DNA of 64,000 bases from Clostridiaceae bacterium Marseille-Q3526 (GCA_018223375.1 JAGTTS010000002.1:1-64000); one strand, 5' to 3'; counted from the first letter of the stretch, positions 33,580-41,130 are shown. The notes: generated from the sequence alone by a model not told the origin. Program-made: numbers and translations.

Positions 33580-33608
33580 TTGACATAAAACTGAAACAGT
33601 GTTAAAAT
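33580..33608 (+). promoter_or_regulatory. Promoter of ssrA
   Basis: TTGACA (33580-33585), a 17-nt spacer and TAAAAT (33603-33608), placed 18 nt before the mature tmRNA 5' end. Confidence 0.8.
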
Positions 33609-33625
33609 AAAACGACAGTGCATAA

Positions 33626-33967
33626 GGGCCAGTACCGGTTTCGACAGGGGCTATGCAGCTGGTGAAGCTATCCGCATGCGATGCGTTAAATGGCAAAATT
33701 AAAATTAAACGCTAACGATAGAAAATTAGCACTTGCTGCTTAATTGCAGCAGTTGTCAGCCTTAGGGCACTCACACCTTAAGAATCTGGCATCGACCATG
33801 TGAGAAACGATGGCGGGAGGGCACCGGACCGTCAGGCGTATCAGGGGCTACTGAAGTTCTGAGGATGTTCGTTTCCGCAGGATGGAGGGAATGAAAAAGA
33901 ACGGACTATGATAGTAGAAGAACAGGGAATTGGTTCTTGGACACGGGTTCGACTCCCGTCTGGTCCA
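33626..33967 (+). ncRNA. ssrA: Transfer-messenger RNA (tmRNA)
   Basis: The 5' acceptor strand GGGCCAG (33626-33632) pairs with CTGGTCC (33960-33966), allowing G-U. The T-arm ACGGGTTCGACTCCCGT precedes it, and GGTTTCGACAGGGGC near the 5' end is typical of tmRNA. The tag frame at 33711-33743 encodes ANDRKLALAA then TAA. The 3' CCA is not encoded (ACTC follows), so it must be added after processing. The prophage starts directly downstream, making the 3' end the attachment site. Confidence 0.96.
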
Positions 33968-33976
33968 CTCACGATG

Positions 33977-34022
33977 AACCCTTGTAAATATGGGATTTTT
34001 CCTTTATTTACAAGGGTTTTTC
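33977..34022 (+). terminator. Terminator downstream of ssrA
   Basis: AACCCTTGTAAATA pairs with TATTTACAAGGGTT and is followed by TTT. It is placed 10 nt after the tmRNA end, within the left end of the prophage or the attachment region. It may serve both ssrA and the convergent integrase transcript. Confidence 0.75.
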
Positions 34023-34100
34023 TATGTTTTGGGAGAAATGCTATTGCACTAAAAAGAAGCCCTTTTTCATGCTTTATGCAACACGAATGCAACACGAAAA

Positions 34101-35147
34101 TCACACGTTTTTTATTTTCTCAAAGTGCTGATTAATCTTTTTTGTCTGCCGAACTGTTTCCAAATCAATGGTATTCCGGTACACTGATTTCATAATGTTG
34201 TCAGAAGCCCATCCGCCGCGCTGTAGGATGTACTGATCCGGAACGCCGATGGCATGCATAATGGACGCTGAGTAGTGTCTTAAATCGTGAAAGCGAAAGT
34301 GAGGCAGTTTGGCCTTTAAAATTGCCTTTTTGAAACTGTTGCTTATCTGGTCAGGCGTAGACTCAAAAATTTTTCCTTTTTTTCCGCGTAACTTTGCAAT
34401 GACAAAGTCAGGTAATTCCAAAGTTCGGTAGCTGCCATAGGTTTTTGGCTGCTTTATGGACCATACACAATCAGGTCCCTCCACCATTGACTTATTTACG
34501 GTAATGGTATTTCCTTTGATGTCCTTATCGGTCAGAGCACAGATTTCACCTCTTCTCAATGGACCAAAAGCTGCGAGAAGGACAGCCAGTTCCAATTCAG
34601 TACCTTCGATGCATTCAAGCAGTGTTTTGATATCGCTGTCATTGGGGCAGTAAAGCTCTGGCTTTTTTCGAGCTGGCATTTGCACCTTTAGATGGAGATC
34701 TGGAGCAAACATATCCAGTGAGGCAGCCAGAAGCCCGTAAGCGTTTCTTACTGTCTTCGGAGAGAGTCCCTTTTTTACCATGTCAGAGATCCACATCTGA
34801 GTAGCAGTGCTATCCAGTTCTCGAAGCGATATGCGGCCAAAAGAGCCGCTAAAATAACATCGTTTGAGTCCATCATACCCCCTCATAGTGGAGGGGCTTA
34901 AAACAGCTTCCCTGATAGTCTGGTAGCGTTCCACAGCTTCCAGCACAGTCAGATTATCCGGTTCACGGATTCCCTTTTTCCGGTTCAGTTTCCATTCCTC
35001 AGCTAAAAGCTGGGCTTCCTTCTTCGTGGATGCGGTAAAGCTCCTGTAATGTCTCTTCCCGTCAGCATCCACATAGTCCAAAGCCTGCACCCGGTAACTT
35101 CCAGATGGTAAGGCATTTTTCTTTTTCTTCGGTTTTTTCTTCTCCAT
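34101..35147 (-). CDS. int: Prophage integrase (tyrosine recombinase)
   Basis: 348 aa. An N-terminal arm-binding-like domain (SGSYRVQALDYVDADGKRHY) is followed by a core-binding domain (about 65-160) and a catalytic domain with FGPLRRGEICALT (Arg), HFRFHDLRHYSASI (His-x-x-Arg), QRGGWASDNIMKSVYRN (Trp in place of the second His, Tyr nucleophile). Reads toward ssrA, as is usual for integrases beside their attachment site. Performs integration and excision at the tmRNA 3' end. Confidence 0.93.
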   Translation of the reverse strand: MEKKKPKKKKNALPSGSYRVQALDYVDADGKRHYRSFTASTKKEAQLLAEEWKLNRKKGIREPDNLTVLEAVERYQTIREAVLSPSTMRGYDGLKRCYFSGSFGRISLRELDSTATQMWISDMVKKGLSPKTVRNAYGLLAASLDMFAPDLHLKVQMPARKKPELYCPNDSDIKTLLECIEGTELELAVLLAAFGPLRRGEICALTDKDIKGNTITVNKSMVEGPDCVWSIKQPKTYGSYRTLELPDFVIAKLRGKKGKIFESTPDQISNSFKKAILKAKLPHFRFHDLRHYSASIMHAIGVPDQYILQRGGWASDNIMKSVYRNTIDLETVRQTKKINQHFEKIKNV

Positions 35148-35240
35148 AGTATTCCTTTCCGGCTCTTTTCATAGAGCCTGACTGTAAAATGGGTACAAAA
35201 ATAACAGCCACAAGAGAACGAGTGTTCCTCTTGCAGACTG

Positions 35241-35347
35241 CCTCCGAAGATGATACAATATTTTTGATACGTAATGTTCTCTTCGGAGGGCGACCCGACG
35301 CCAATCGGGTTTTGAGCCGTTCCTGGTTGCAGCCAGGGGCGGTTTTT
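35241..35347 (+). other. Structured intergenic segment ending in a terminator
   Basis: Three stacked hairpins: CCTCCGAAGA (35241-35250) with TCTTCGGAGG (35280-35289), ACCCG with CGGGT (35293-35310), and CCGTTCCTGG with CCAGGGGCGG (35317-35342) followed by TTTTT. The last is a good rho-independent terminator on the plus strand. The whole could be a small phage RNA or a terminated leader. I see no coding sequence in 35148-35410. Confidence 0.45.
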
Positions 35348-35414
35348 AAAAAGGGTTTCCAGCATGGTGTCTGCTTGCAGATGCTTGAGGCTGGAAGCTC
35401 TTTTGTTTTGATAT

Positions 35415-35443
35415 TTGACAAATTCAGTAGGTTGACATATAAT
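35415..35443 (+). promoter_or_regulatory. Consensus promoter of the antitoxin RNA
   Basis: TTGACA (35415-35420), a 17-nt spacer and TATAAT (35438-35443), a perfect sigma-A consensus with no open reading frame behind it. A related sequence (TTGACA then TATAATATACTTA) lies in reverse orientation at 35710-35692 upstream of the toxin gene. Confidence 0.85.
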
Positions 35444-35449
35444 ATACTT

Positions 35450-35546
35450 AACAAGAGAACCGAAAGCTGGGTGAAGTCCAGCCGCCGGCGAGAGTAATTT
35501 GCTAAAAGTAGCGCCTTATCTTACCAGGACAGGGGCGCTACTTTTT
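35450..35546 (+). ncRNA. Predicted antisense antitoxin RNA of a type I toxin-antitoxin pair
   Basis: A short transcript of about 95 nt is expected from the consensus promoter. It contains hairpin GCTGG-GTGAAGT-CCAGC and ends at the terminator AAAAGTAGCGCC/GGGGCGCTACTTTTT (about 35511-35546). That terminator overlaps the 3' end of the minus-strand toxin gene, including its stop codon. Overlap at toxin 3' ends is the arrangement known for TxpA/RatA and Bsr/SR systems. No experiment backs this copy. Confidence 0.6.
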
Positions 35547-35627
35547 GTGTTCATTGAGAGTAACAACAAGAGTAACGATGGAACAAATCATGCTCACAAA
35601 AGCGAATAGATCGCTATATGTAACCAT
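35538..35627 (-). CDS. Small hydrophobic type I toxin (holin-like toxin family)
   Basis: 29 aa, too short for routine gene calling: MVTYSDLFAFVSMICSIV then TLVVTLNEHKK. A MVTYSDL start, a single membrane segment and a basic tail are the pattern of the 'putative holin-like toxin' peptides found in Firmicutes prophages. AAAGGAG lies 8 nt before ATG 35627 on the minus strand, and TATAAT at 35703-35698 is a promoter. The convergent RNA at 35450-35546 overlaps its 3' end. Confidence 0.75.
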   Translation of the reverse strand: MVTYSDLFAFVSMICSIVTLVVTLNEHKK

Positions 35628-35730
35628 ATTCACCAGCTCCTTTCTGAAAGAGTCCGGAAGCTGGAGGTATCGCCCCTTCGGTTCCCTGGGTAAGTATATT
35701 ATATTGTCAAGATGGCTCCCCGCAGCAGGG

Positions 35731-36276
35731 CTATTCTAAAAGCCCCGCTATACAGATGGAGAGCTTCTTCTGATAAATTTCCGCTTTCAGCTCCGCCGAA
35801 AAAGGTACGATAACAGGTGCGCTGTCTTCTTCAAAATAGTATTTTGTCGTACATTCCTTGACCGGATCTACGATCCAGTATTCCCGAACACCGGCGTCCA
35901 TGTAAATACCTACTTTCCGTGCGTAATCCATTTTCCGGCTGGAAGGAGATACGATTTCAACAATCAGATCCGGAGCTCCAGAGCAGCCACGGTCTGTCAG
36001 CTTCGTTTTATCACAGATAACAGAAATATCCGGCTCCACCCAGTTCTTATTCTCCGCATCCAGATTGACGGCGAAGGGAGAGGGGTAGACCTCGCAGTTT
36101 CCTTTTTGCGAAACAATGTAGTTATCAATTTGTTTGGAAAGCTGAAAACACAATTTTTGATGAATCCGGCTGGGCGGAGCCATCGCATAAAACTGGCCGT
36201 TAATCAGTTCGGCCCGTTCACCTTCTGGAAGATTCCAGTAATCATCGGACGTATAGAGTTCTTTTTTGGGCAGCAT
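35731..36276 (-). CDS. Uma2 family endonuclease-like protein
   Basis: 181 aa with the Uma2/DUF820 restriction-like fold: RAELINGQFYAMAPPSRIHQ near 18-37, NWVEPDISVICD near 77-88, GAPDLIVEIVSPSSRKMDY near 100-118 (Asp and Glu of the PD-(D/E)XK core) and YWIVDPVKE. A widespread putative nuclease of unknown biological role, often carried as cargo. AGGAGG lies before ATG 36276. Part of the lysogeny-arm cargo. Confidence 0.85.
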   Translation of the reverse strand: MLPKKELYTSDDYWNLPEGERAELINGQFYAMAPPSRIHQKLCFQLSKQIDNYIVSQKGNCEVYPSPFAVNLDAENKNWVEPDISVICDKTKLTDRGCSGAPDLIVEIVSPSSRKMDYARKVGIYMDAGVREYWIVDPVKECTTKYYFEEDSAPVIVPFSAELKAEIYQKKLSICIAGLLE

Positions 36277-36317
36277 AGGAACCTCCTTTTGGCTTATAAG
36301 TTCAGAAGTTGTTTAAA

Positions 36318-36950
36318 TCAGCGCTTTTCAGCAACACATTCTGAGAAAGCATCTCTATACTGGACAAAAATAGCAGTATCTGTTTCATCACCGGTTTGTG
36401 TAACACCGTCTTTGAAATATTTGTACAGTCGATCCGATTCACTGCTTAATTTTCCCCATGCAGTTTTAAGAGCTGCATAATCATCGGATAAACCATTGAT
36501 ATAGGCCTCATATCCAGCTTTCTTTTTATAAGCATCTTTGAATAACTGAAGAGCATAATCAATATCAATGGATTCTCCAGTACTGCTTAAACCATCATAT
36601 TCATAGTGGTAAAAATCACAGAATCCGTTATTCCAAACATCACGGATCAGCCAGCTATCAATTTCATATAAAACATCTTTGGGATCGCCGGAAACAGTAT
36701 CTACCCAGGCACCATCTGCTCCAACAGAACGTCCATCAGGGGCAGTCCCATTTGTAAGCATATACCCAGATTCATTTAAGTAATACCACTTTCCGTCAAA
36801 ATCCTGGAACCATTGATTTGCGAGATAAGAGCCATCATCATTCTGATACCACCATCCGGAAGTATCCTGTTTCCATTCGCCGGCGAAAGAAGTCATGCTC
36901 ATAATAGCTGATGTGCCGAGTACTGCAAGTAACAATTTTGCTTTTTTCAT
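36318..36950 (-). CDS. Secreted protein with cell-wall/choline-binding-type repeats
   Basis: 210 aa. A signal peptide (MKKAKLLLAVLGTSAIMSMT, cleavage near SFA-GEW) is followed by aromatic repeats typical of cell-wall-binding modules (WKQDTSGWWYQNDDGSYLAN, WFQDFDGKWYYLNESGYM). A C-terminal helical part (about 95-210) is not recognised. Exported and probably wall-associated. In a lysogeny arm this suggests lysogenic conversion of the cell surface, but no function is known. Confidence 0.75.
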   Translation of the reverse strand: MKKAKLLLAVLGTSAIMSMTSFAGEWKQDTSGWWYQNDDGSYLANQWFQDFDGKWYYLNESGYMLTNGTAPDGRSVGADGAWVDTVSGDPKDVLYEIDSWLIRDVWNNGFCDFYHYEYDGLSSTGESIDIDYALQLFKDAYKKKAGYEAYINGLSDDYAALKTAWGKLSSESDRLYKYFKDGVTQTGDETDTAIFVQYRDAFSECVAEKR

Positions 36951-37000
36951 GTGTTCACCCTCCGTTTTTATATTGATTGTTTATGACATAATTTCAGCAA

Positions 37001-37756
37001 TTATTTATTATGTGTAATAACATCCAAAGTTGAAAGGATTTGATGAGCCTCATTAAAAGCCGATTGATATTCTTTGGAATTAGTCTTTATAGGCTTTGTA
37101 ATGAGAGGAATCAATAGGCAGGGGTTATCGAATGTATTTAAAGTGACTTTTATATATAATGATTCAATTTTCTTTTTTTGAACACGCTTACCAGTAATTC
37201 CCCCGGCAATAGCACCGGCAGCTCCGAAAATAGCGCCGCCAATCAATGCCTGTCCAACGCCGCCGCTGGTGACAATGCTGTCATCTTCCATAAGCTCATA
37301 GCTAAGCAGATCATCAAACTGATACCAGTCATTACTTCCTATTTTTGTTTTTCCAAGACCAAGGGCCTTTTCAGCGGCGAGTGACATTCCCATTGTACTG
37401 AGAGCTAACGTACCTTTTACAAGTCCTCCGAATAAACCAGTTTTTTTGCCATTCGCTGCAATAGCGCCTTTAATTTGGAAGGTGTGTTCCTGCTCATTAA
37501 TTGAAATAATCCCTACTTTTTTGATTGATTTTGATTTTTCTAAATTATCTTTTACTCCTGAAACGATGGATGAAGTAGCAGAAGATAAGAGGAATTTAAC
37601 AGAATCGACAGCAGAATCATGCTCGAGCTCTGGTACAGTCTCTTCATCAGTATTAGATGGAACAATGCATTCCTCCATAGGGCAACCACAATGAGGGCAG
37701 GAGGATGCTTTACTTGAAATTTCTTTTCCGCATTCTGGACAAATGATTAGAGCCAT
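37001..37756 (-). CDS. Zinc-ribbon protein with glycine-zipper membrane region
   Basis: 251 aa. The N-terminus is a zinc ribbon (CPECGKEISSKASSCPHCGC). Residues about 80-200 carry a PH-like or bSH3-like region (EHTFQIKGAIAANGKK, DWYQFDDLLSYELMEDDSI) and a glycine-rich hydrophobic stretch (ALIGGAIFGAAGAIAGGITG) like a membrane-inserting glycine zipper. The function is unknown; such proteins occur in prophage and mobile-element cargo. Transcribed with the neighbouring lysogeny genes. Confidence 0.6.
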   Translation of the reverse strand: MALIICPECGKEISSKASSCPHCGCPMEECIVPSNTDEETVPELEHDSAVDSVKFLLSSATSSIVSGVKDNLEKSKSIKKVGIISINEQEHTFQIKGAIAANGKKTGLFGGLVKGTLALSTMGMSLAAEKALGLGKTKIGSNDWYQFDDLLSYELMEDDSIVTSGGVGQALIGGAIFGAAGAIAGGITGKRVQKKKIESLYIKVTLNTFDNPCLLIPLITKPIKTNSKEYQSAFNEAHQILSTLDVITHNK

Positions 37757-37794
37757 TATCTACAATCCTTTCATAAATCATACTGCAGTAATAG

Positions 37795-38499
37795 TTAATT
37801 CAGATTTGCAATAGCATAATCAGCTTCTTCCTGAGTGAATTTTTCACCATATTCAGAAGTAAGCTGATCGCGAATAGCCTCCGGTGACATACTCATAGTA
37901 TCTTGATAAGACTTAGCTTTTTCAAGGGCATTTGCATTCCAGTCAGCCTGTACATTATCAACGGCATACTGTGCCTCTTCTGGTGTAAACTTTTCACCAT
38001 ATTCAGATATGAGCTGATCATAAACGCCTGCTTTTGACATGTGCATGGTATTACTGTAGTCCTCTGCCTTTGCAAGTGCATTTGCATTCCAATCTGCATT
38101 GAGATTGTCAATCGCATACTGAGCAGCTTCTGGGCTGAATTTTTCACCATATTCGGAAGTGAGCTGATTATAAATGCCTGCTTTTGACATGTGCATCATA
38201 TTGCTGTAACTTTCAGCTTTTTTAAGAGCAGACTTATATTCAGTAGGAACATTGCTTTCTGTTTCTGGGGCAGCTGTTGTCTCTGCTTCTGCAGCAGCAC
38301 TCTCAAGAGTATTTGCACTTTCAGAAATTGTAGACTCAATAGAGGCGGTTGATTCAGAATCAGATGAAGTATTTCCACCGGCAGTAGCAATAGCTCCAAT
38401 TATTACGGCTGCAGCTACAACAACAAGGCAGCCAGATTTCTTTTTGTCCTTCTTTTTTGGAGCAGAATCGGTTTGGAGTTGATTTTCCTTCTTTTTCAT
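37795..38499 (-). CDS. Membrane-anchored protein with three Ltp repeats, candidate superinfection exclusion factor
   Basis: 234 aa. A cytosolic lysine-rich start and one membrane segment (GCLVVVAAAVIIGAIATAGG) are followed by an S/T/E-rich stalk. Three about 48-residue repeats then follow (KAESYSNMMHMSKAGIYNQL...YGEKF, repeated twice more), the 'host cell surface-exposed lipoprotein' Ltp domain. In Streptococcus phage TP-J34 the Ltp protein blocks DNA entry of other phages. Here the anchor looks like a transmembrane helix rather than a lipobox. Exclusion is inferred from the domain and lysogeny-arm position. Confidence 0.75.
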   Translation of the reverse strand: MKKKENQLQTDSAPKKKDKKKSGCLVVVAAAVIIGAIATAGGNTSSDSESTASIESTISESANTLESAAAEAETTAAPETESNVPTEYKSALKKAESYSNMMHMSKAGIYNQLTSEYGEKFSPEAAQYAIDNLNADWNANALAKAEDYSNTMHMSKAGVYDQLISEYGEKFTPEEAQYAVDNVQADWNANALEKAKSYQDTMSMSPEAIRDQLTSEYGEKFTQEEADYAIANLN

Positions 38500-38528
38500 A
38501 TGTTTGTCCTCCCTAAAAATAAATTTTA

Positions 38529-39017
38529 TTAAAACGCCAAAGGCTGTTTTAATTGAAGATATTCATACACCTGAAGCACAGGTTCGAACTGGATGAAATA
38601 GTTATCCACCATTACGCCTCTTCCATAAATTTGCCGATAACATTCCAAAGCATCTGTTAAAGTATCCTCAGATACACCCAGATACTCGGCTATTTCATAG
38701 CGGTTAGTACAGTGATTTTGGAAAGCATTTAAAACTCCAATTAATCCTATTCTTTTATTATAAGACCAGAGGCGGGCTGTCCGCTCTTGTTTGCGAGCGT
38801 TTACAGTATCCTGTTTCAAAATATTTCCAACACTGGTATAATGATGGCCCAATTCCTCAGCGATCATATCGGCAGTTTTTGATGAAATCATCCCCTCCTT
38901 TATCGCGATGGAGCCATCTACATAAAGTCCACATAAGCGTTCACTTTTAAAATTTATATAATCAACGGCAATTCCGTTATCACAAGCTTCTTGTTCAAGC
39001 TGTTCTTTGTCAGTCAC
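38529..39017 (-). CDS. ImmA/IrrE family metallopeptidase-like protein
   Basis: 162 aa with the zinc-peptidase segment ADMIAEELGHHYTSVGNIL near residues 48-66. In ImmA proteins such peptidases cut the phage repressor after DNA damage. The substrate here would be the product of the next upstream gene (39033-39335), with which it forms a repressor-peptidase pair. The C-terminal half (EIAEYLGVSEDTLTDALECY) looks like a helical domain. Confidence 0.75.
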   Translation of the reverse strand: MTDKEQLEQEACDNGIAVDYINFKSERLCGLYVDGSIAIKEGMISSKTADMIAEELGHHYTSVGNILKQDTVNARKQERTARLWSYNKRIGLIGVLNAFQNHCTNRYEIAEYLGVSEDTLTDALECYRQIYGRGVMVDNYFIQFEPVLQVYEYLQLKQPLAF

Positions 39018-39032
39018 TGTTATCAGCTCCTA

Positions 39033-39335
39033 TTATTTATTACGTCTGTTTTTGACAAATTCCGCATAGGCGCGAATATCATCTAATTCATCTTCTGTAA
39101 ACTCATCGCCATCAAAATGGGCGGCAATGGTAGAGGAATGTGGAATATCATCAAAGTCATTTAATGTAAGCCCAAGTACTCTCGCAATGGCTTTTAAAGT
39201 TTCCAGTTTTGGATCCTTTGTTGCTCCGCTTAATATTTTATTTAATGTCCCAACAGGCACACCAGATAATTTTGATAACTCTTCGGTAGTGAGTCCGATT
39301 CTTTTTTTGTATTCATTAATTTTATCAAGTCCCAT
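39033..39335 (-). CDS. Prophage repressor, cI-like HTH protein
   Basis: 100 aa. An Xre-type HTH covers 1-60 (LTTEELSKLSGVPVGTLNKI, LETLKAIARVLGLTLNDF). The C-terminal tail DDIRAYAEFVKNRRNK is typical of repressors partnered with ImmA. It is transcribed leftward from a TTGACT-17-TAAAAT promoter, opposite to the cro-like gene, and would bind the ACCGT-type sites between them to maintain lysogeny. Confidence 0.85.
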   Translation of the reverse strand: MGLDKINEYKKRIGLTTEELSKLSGVPVGTLNKILSGATKDPKLETLKAIARVLGLTLNDFDDIPHSSTIAAHFDGDEFTEDELDDIRAYAEFVKNRRNK

Positions 39336-39357
39336 AATAATCCTCCGTTATGGAAAT

Positions 39358-39488
39358 ATTTTACCGCTAATTATCAATGAAGTCAATGTTTTTTACCGTT
39401 TTTTATAACTATTTTACCGTAAACGGTTGACATTTACCGTCAAAGGATGTAATATGTAGTAAGACAACCGTTGACGGTTAGAAAGGAG
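39358..39488. promoter_or_regulatory. Lysogeny switch: divergent promoters with ACCGT-type operators
   Basis: Leftward promoter: TTGACT (39386-39381), 17-nt spacer, TAAAAT (39363-39358). Rightward promoter: TTGACA (39427-39432), 17-nt spacer, TAATAT (39450-39455). Dyads ACCGTAAACGGT (39416-39427) and ACCGTTGACGGT (39477-39488), plus single ACCGT half-sites at 39395 and 39436, are candidate operators. The first dyad abuts the rightward -35 and the second lies in the cro-like leader. Confidence 0.7.
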
Positions 39489-39495
39489 TTTACCA

Positions 39496-39705
39496 ATGCA
39501 CAGAATTTTAAGAGCAGAAATGGTGAAATGTAATAGAACCGTTTCGCAACTGGCTTCAGAAATGGGAGTATCTGAAAAAACTTTAAGAAATAAAATTAAT
39601 GGAGATACAGATTTCACTCTTCCAGAGGCCCAAACCATAAGAAGACTTCTTGGCACAGAGCTTACGCTGGATGAGCTGTTTGAGGTAGAAGAGAGAGGCA
39701 AGTAG
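39496..39705 (+). CDS. Cro-like HTH regulator
   Basis: 69 aa with an HTH at about 10-55 (RTVSQLASEMGVSEKTLRNK, LPEAQTIRRLLGTELTLDEL). First gene of the rightward early operon, opposite the repressor; AAAGGAG lies before ATG 39496. Expected to antagonise the repressor at the ACCGT operators. Confidence 0.75.
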   Translation: MHRILRAEMVKCNRTVSQLASEMGVSEKTLRNKINGDTDFTLPEAQTIRRLLGTELTLDELFEVEERGK

Positions 39706-39748
39706 GGCATCTCGTCCGAGGAGCTGTTGAAATAGGGAGGTGAGAAGC

Positions 39749-39940
39749 ATGTTTTTGGAAAATCATGACTATGCAATGGAAAATGGAGAAATTTTCCCCA
39801 GGGAGAAAGTCAGCGAGCTTGTCCAAGAGATTTTAAACAAGTTCGCTGAAGAAGAGCTGAGCGTTGACGAGGCGAAGCTTATATTACAACGTACTATAGA
39901 TGTAGTTGGACAATTTTCTGTAGTAAAAATCAAGAGTTAA
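39749..39940 (+). CDS. Hypothetical early phage protein
   Basis: 63 aa from ATG 39749 with GGGAGGTG upstream. Mostly helical and acidic (EKVSELVQEILNKFAEEELS, VDEAKLILQRTIDVVGQF). Not recognised. Second gene of the early operon, between two HTH genes, so a regulatory role is possible. Confidence 0.6.
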   Translation: MFLENHDYAMENGEIFPREKVSELVQEILNKFAEEELSVDEAKLILQRTIDVVGQFSVVKIKS

Positions 39941-39964
39941 GCAATGACTGCAGGAGGAAAAACT

Positions 39965-40198
39965 ATGGCAAGGCAGGTACTTAGGCCACCAGATTGGTGG
40001 TTTTGGCCAAAAGACTGGATTAACGAGATTAAGGCCCGTAAGGGCTGGACAGATAAGGATATCGCAAACTATCTGGGAGTAAGCGTCAGAACAGTCATCT
40101 ATCTAAAGAAAGAGCCCTGGAACCGTTCTGGGGAACTGATTCTGAAACTTCTGGATCTGCGAAATAAAACTATGCAGGAGGAAAAGATATGTCTCTAA
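39965..40198 (+). CDS. Small HTH protein (excisionase- or regulator-like)
   Basis: 77 aa from ATG 39965 with CAGGAGGAA upstream. An HTH is visible (IKARKGWTDKDIANYLGVSV then RTVIYLKKEPW). It overlaps the start of the next gene by 10 nt. Likely a DNA-binding early protein; it could be the excisionase or a second regulator. Confidence 0.6.
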   Translation: MARQVLRPPDWWFWPKDWINEIKARKGWTDKDIANYLGVSVRTVIYLKKEPWNRSGELILKLLDLRNKTMQEEKICL

Positions 40199-40482
40199 GA
40201 GGAATTTTCTGGAAAAAGCATTTTTTTCCGGTTCCGGCTCCGGCCATTCGGAAACAGGAACCGTTTATCATCGGATCCAATCTGGAACGGGCTGACCGGT
40301 ATCTGAAATCGCTGAAAGCGGAAAAAGACCGGCTCCATGCAAAGTGGAGAGCCGATAAGTCGACAGCCCCGCTGTTTGTCCGGGCCCTGGTCCGGTACGA
40401 AGGAGCGAGGACCATGTATTCGATATTAACCAGTTCAGATGAGGTGAGCGAGGAAATCTGTAGAAAGGTGTGTGACGAATGA
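40189..40482 (+). CDS. Hypothetical early phage protein
   Basis: 97 aa, starting inside the previous gene and ending four bases into the next (ATGA overlap), so it belongs to a coupled operon. Basic and helical (LERADRYLKSLKAEKDRLHA). AGGAGGAAAAG lies 5 nt before ATG 40189. Not recognised. Confidence 0.6.
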   Translation: MSLRGIFWKKHFFPVPAPAIRKQEPFIIGSNLERADRYLKSLKAEKDRLHAKWRADKSTAPLFVRALVRYEGARTMYSILTSSDEVSEEICRKVCDE

Positions 40483-40652
40483 GAAAGAGAGATACAGTCC
40501 CGGAGCACCCGCTCCGGGCAGCTGAGAGAAAAAACGCTGCACTGAAAGACGAAGTGAGGTTTCTTCACGAGGCTCTGTTTTTTACGGAGGTTTTGGCGGC
40601 AGGGTTCTTCGGGGCATTCCTGGCCGTTCTGGCTTCGGCTGGGTGGCTGTGA
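40479..40652 (+). CDS. Small membrane protein of the early operon
   Basis: 57 aa, too short for routine calling. It starts at the ATGA overlap with the upstream gene and ends overlapping the next ATG (TGATG). A charged N-terminal half (ERKNAALKDEVRFLHEAL) is followed by one hydrophobic segment (FFTEVLAAGFFGAFLAVLAS). Function unknown. Tight overlaps on both sides are the main support. Confidence 0.6.
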   Translation: MRKRDTVPEHPLRAAERKNAALKDEVRFLHEALFFTEVLAAGFFGAFLAVLASAGWL

Positions 40653-40792
40653 TGGAGAAAGAAACCTGCCGGAATTGCTGGAGATGGCTCTGGTGCATGG
40701 AAGCCAGCCGGATGTACCCATGTAAAGACTTTGAAAGGAGAAATCATGAAAAGAAGAATCGAAAAGAAGGTAGAAAAAAGAAGAAGGGATAA
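40652..40792 (+). CDS. Small cysteine-rich protein
   Basis: 46 aa starting in the overlapping TGATG of the previous gene. Cysteines and tryptophans dominate the front (CRNCWRWLWCMEASRMYPCK) and the tail is lysine/arginine-rich. The pattern resembles small zinc-binding phage proteins. The 3' part overlaps the next gene (40746) in another frame, so the true end is less certain. Confidence 0.5.
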   Translation: MEKETCRNCWRWLWCMEASRMYPCKDFERRNHEKKNRKEGRKKKKG

Positions 40793-41045
40793 GATCCACG
40801 AGCTGTTAGACCTGACGTTGGATATTAACTCCACAATGCCGCGAGAACAGGAGAAAACAGGGAACAAGCCGACAGCCTTTTTTAATTTTTCGGGGCATTG
40901 CGGGATTTTAACTGTACAGATTTATGACGAAGGATGGAAGGCAAGAATTGACGCTTCCAAAGAACTTTGGATACATACCTATTGCACAGATGAGCTGAAT
41001 GAAGCTATTAGACAGATGAAGCAGCAGCTATGTGCAACAAAGTAG
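40746..41045 (+). CDS. Hypothetical phage protein
   Basis: 99 aa from ATG 40746 with GAAAGGAGAAA upstream. A basic N-terminus (KRRIEKKVEKRRRDKIHEL) is followed by a beta-rich region (TAFFNFSGHCGILTVQIYDE) and a helical tail. Common in early regions of Lachnospiraceae prophages by general look; no function known. The gap 41046-41130 is empty. Confidence 0.6.
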   Translation: MKRRIEKKVEKRRRDKIHELLDLTLDINSTMPREQEKTGNKPTAFFNFSGHCGILTVQIYDEGWKARIDASKELWIHTYCTDELNEAIRQMKQQLCATK

Positions 41046-41130
41046 AAGAGGCCCGCCGGTTGCCGCCGGACAGGCCCATGAGAAAAAAATTATCAAGTAA
41101 ATTATAAACCGGATCAAGGAGGAAAAGCAA

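Noticed and set aside
35450..35510. Cobalamin-riboswitch-like string GGTGAAGTCCAG
   Set aside because: Only a short piece resembles the B12 consensus. The rest of the aptamer is absent and no transport or biosynthesis gene follows; an antisense antitoxin RNA explains the segment.
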